15,300 nt of DNA from Rhodobacteraceae bacterium UBA1957 (GTDB taxonomy: Bacteria > Pseudomonadota > Alphaproteobacteria > Rhodobacterales > Rhodobacteraceae). The stretch spans positions 5,591 to 20,890 of the forward strand of contig DDEJ01000034.1 in NCBI GenBank assembly GCA_002336405.1, read 5' to 3'. Below, one piece after another: positions 15,281-15,300 of the stretch. The notes under the pieces were generated by a model. It was not told the origin of the DNA and did not search any database. It saw nothing but the letters and a program-made list of their open reading frames with translations. A program made the position numbers and the translations under genes. Within the stretch, counting starts at the first letter, position 1. Each line of letters begins with the position of its first letter.

Positions 15281-15300
15281 AAATTGTTCAGCGCAGATAT

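Noticed and set aside
1..15300. tRNA, rRNA, CRISPR array or insertion sequence
   Set aside because: No cloverleaf-like segment, regularly spaced repeats, transposase-like product or terminal inverted repeats with target duplication were found by reading.

Overview
The window looks like chromosomal DNA from an alphaproteobacterium of the Rhodobacterales, most likely a marine Roseobacter-group member with moderate GC. This rests on protein-level resemblance, on the gene order rpoZ-rel-DUF2062-pdxJ-acpS-lepB-rnc-era-DUF1491-recO, and on a methylsuccinyl-CoA dehydrogenase of the ethylmalonyl-CoA pathway. No database search was possible, so family assignments come from motifs and remembered family features.

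Left part (about 0.18-8.16 kb, all + strand): a tightly packed housekeeping cluster. It holds RNA polymerase omega, the bifunctional (p)ppGpp synthetase/hydrolase, a DUF2062 membrane protein, PdxJ (vitamin B6), AcpS (activation of acyl carrier protein), signal peptidase I, RNase III, the GTPase Era, a DUF1491 protein and RecO. Gaps are a few bases to 70 bases. Stop/start overlaps link lepB-rnc and rnc-era, and pdxJ-acpS are one base apart, so translational coupling is likely. A consensus TTGACA box before lepB may give lepB-rnc-era-recO its own promoter.

Middle part (8.1-13.0 kb): accessory metabolic genes in alternating orientation. A small META-domain lipoprotein gene on the - strand runs into the end of recO. 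Divergent from it is a thiamine-diphosphate enzyme of the acetolactate-synthase type with unknown substrate. Facing that, 15 bases away, is the acyl-CoA dehydrogenase that I read as (2S)-methylsuccinyl-CoA dehydrogenase (mcd). Its upstream region has a strong promoter and three TTGC..GCAA-like elements, and one more copy lies before the thiamine-diphosphate enzyme gene. Divergent from mcd is a TauE/SafE-type permease gene.

Right part (13.0-15.3 kb): more AT-rich. A small XRE-type repressor gene (- strand) is divergent from a gene for a protein with a LysR-like DNA-binding head and a C-terminal half that does not look like the usual LysR effector domain. It is followed by a gene for a GNAT-like acyltransferase that I cannot assign to a known family. 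This regulator/acyltransferase pair is the best candidate for something undescribed here.

No tRNA, rRNA, CRISPR array, insertion sequence or phage module was seen. No stretch over 300 bases lacks a gene. The longest gaps are 1-178, 13418-13640, 12119-12264 and 8643-8785, each described below.
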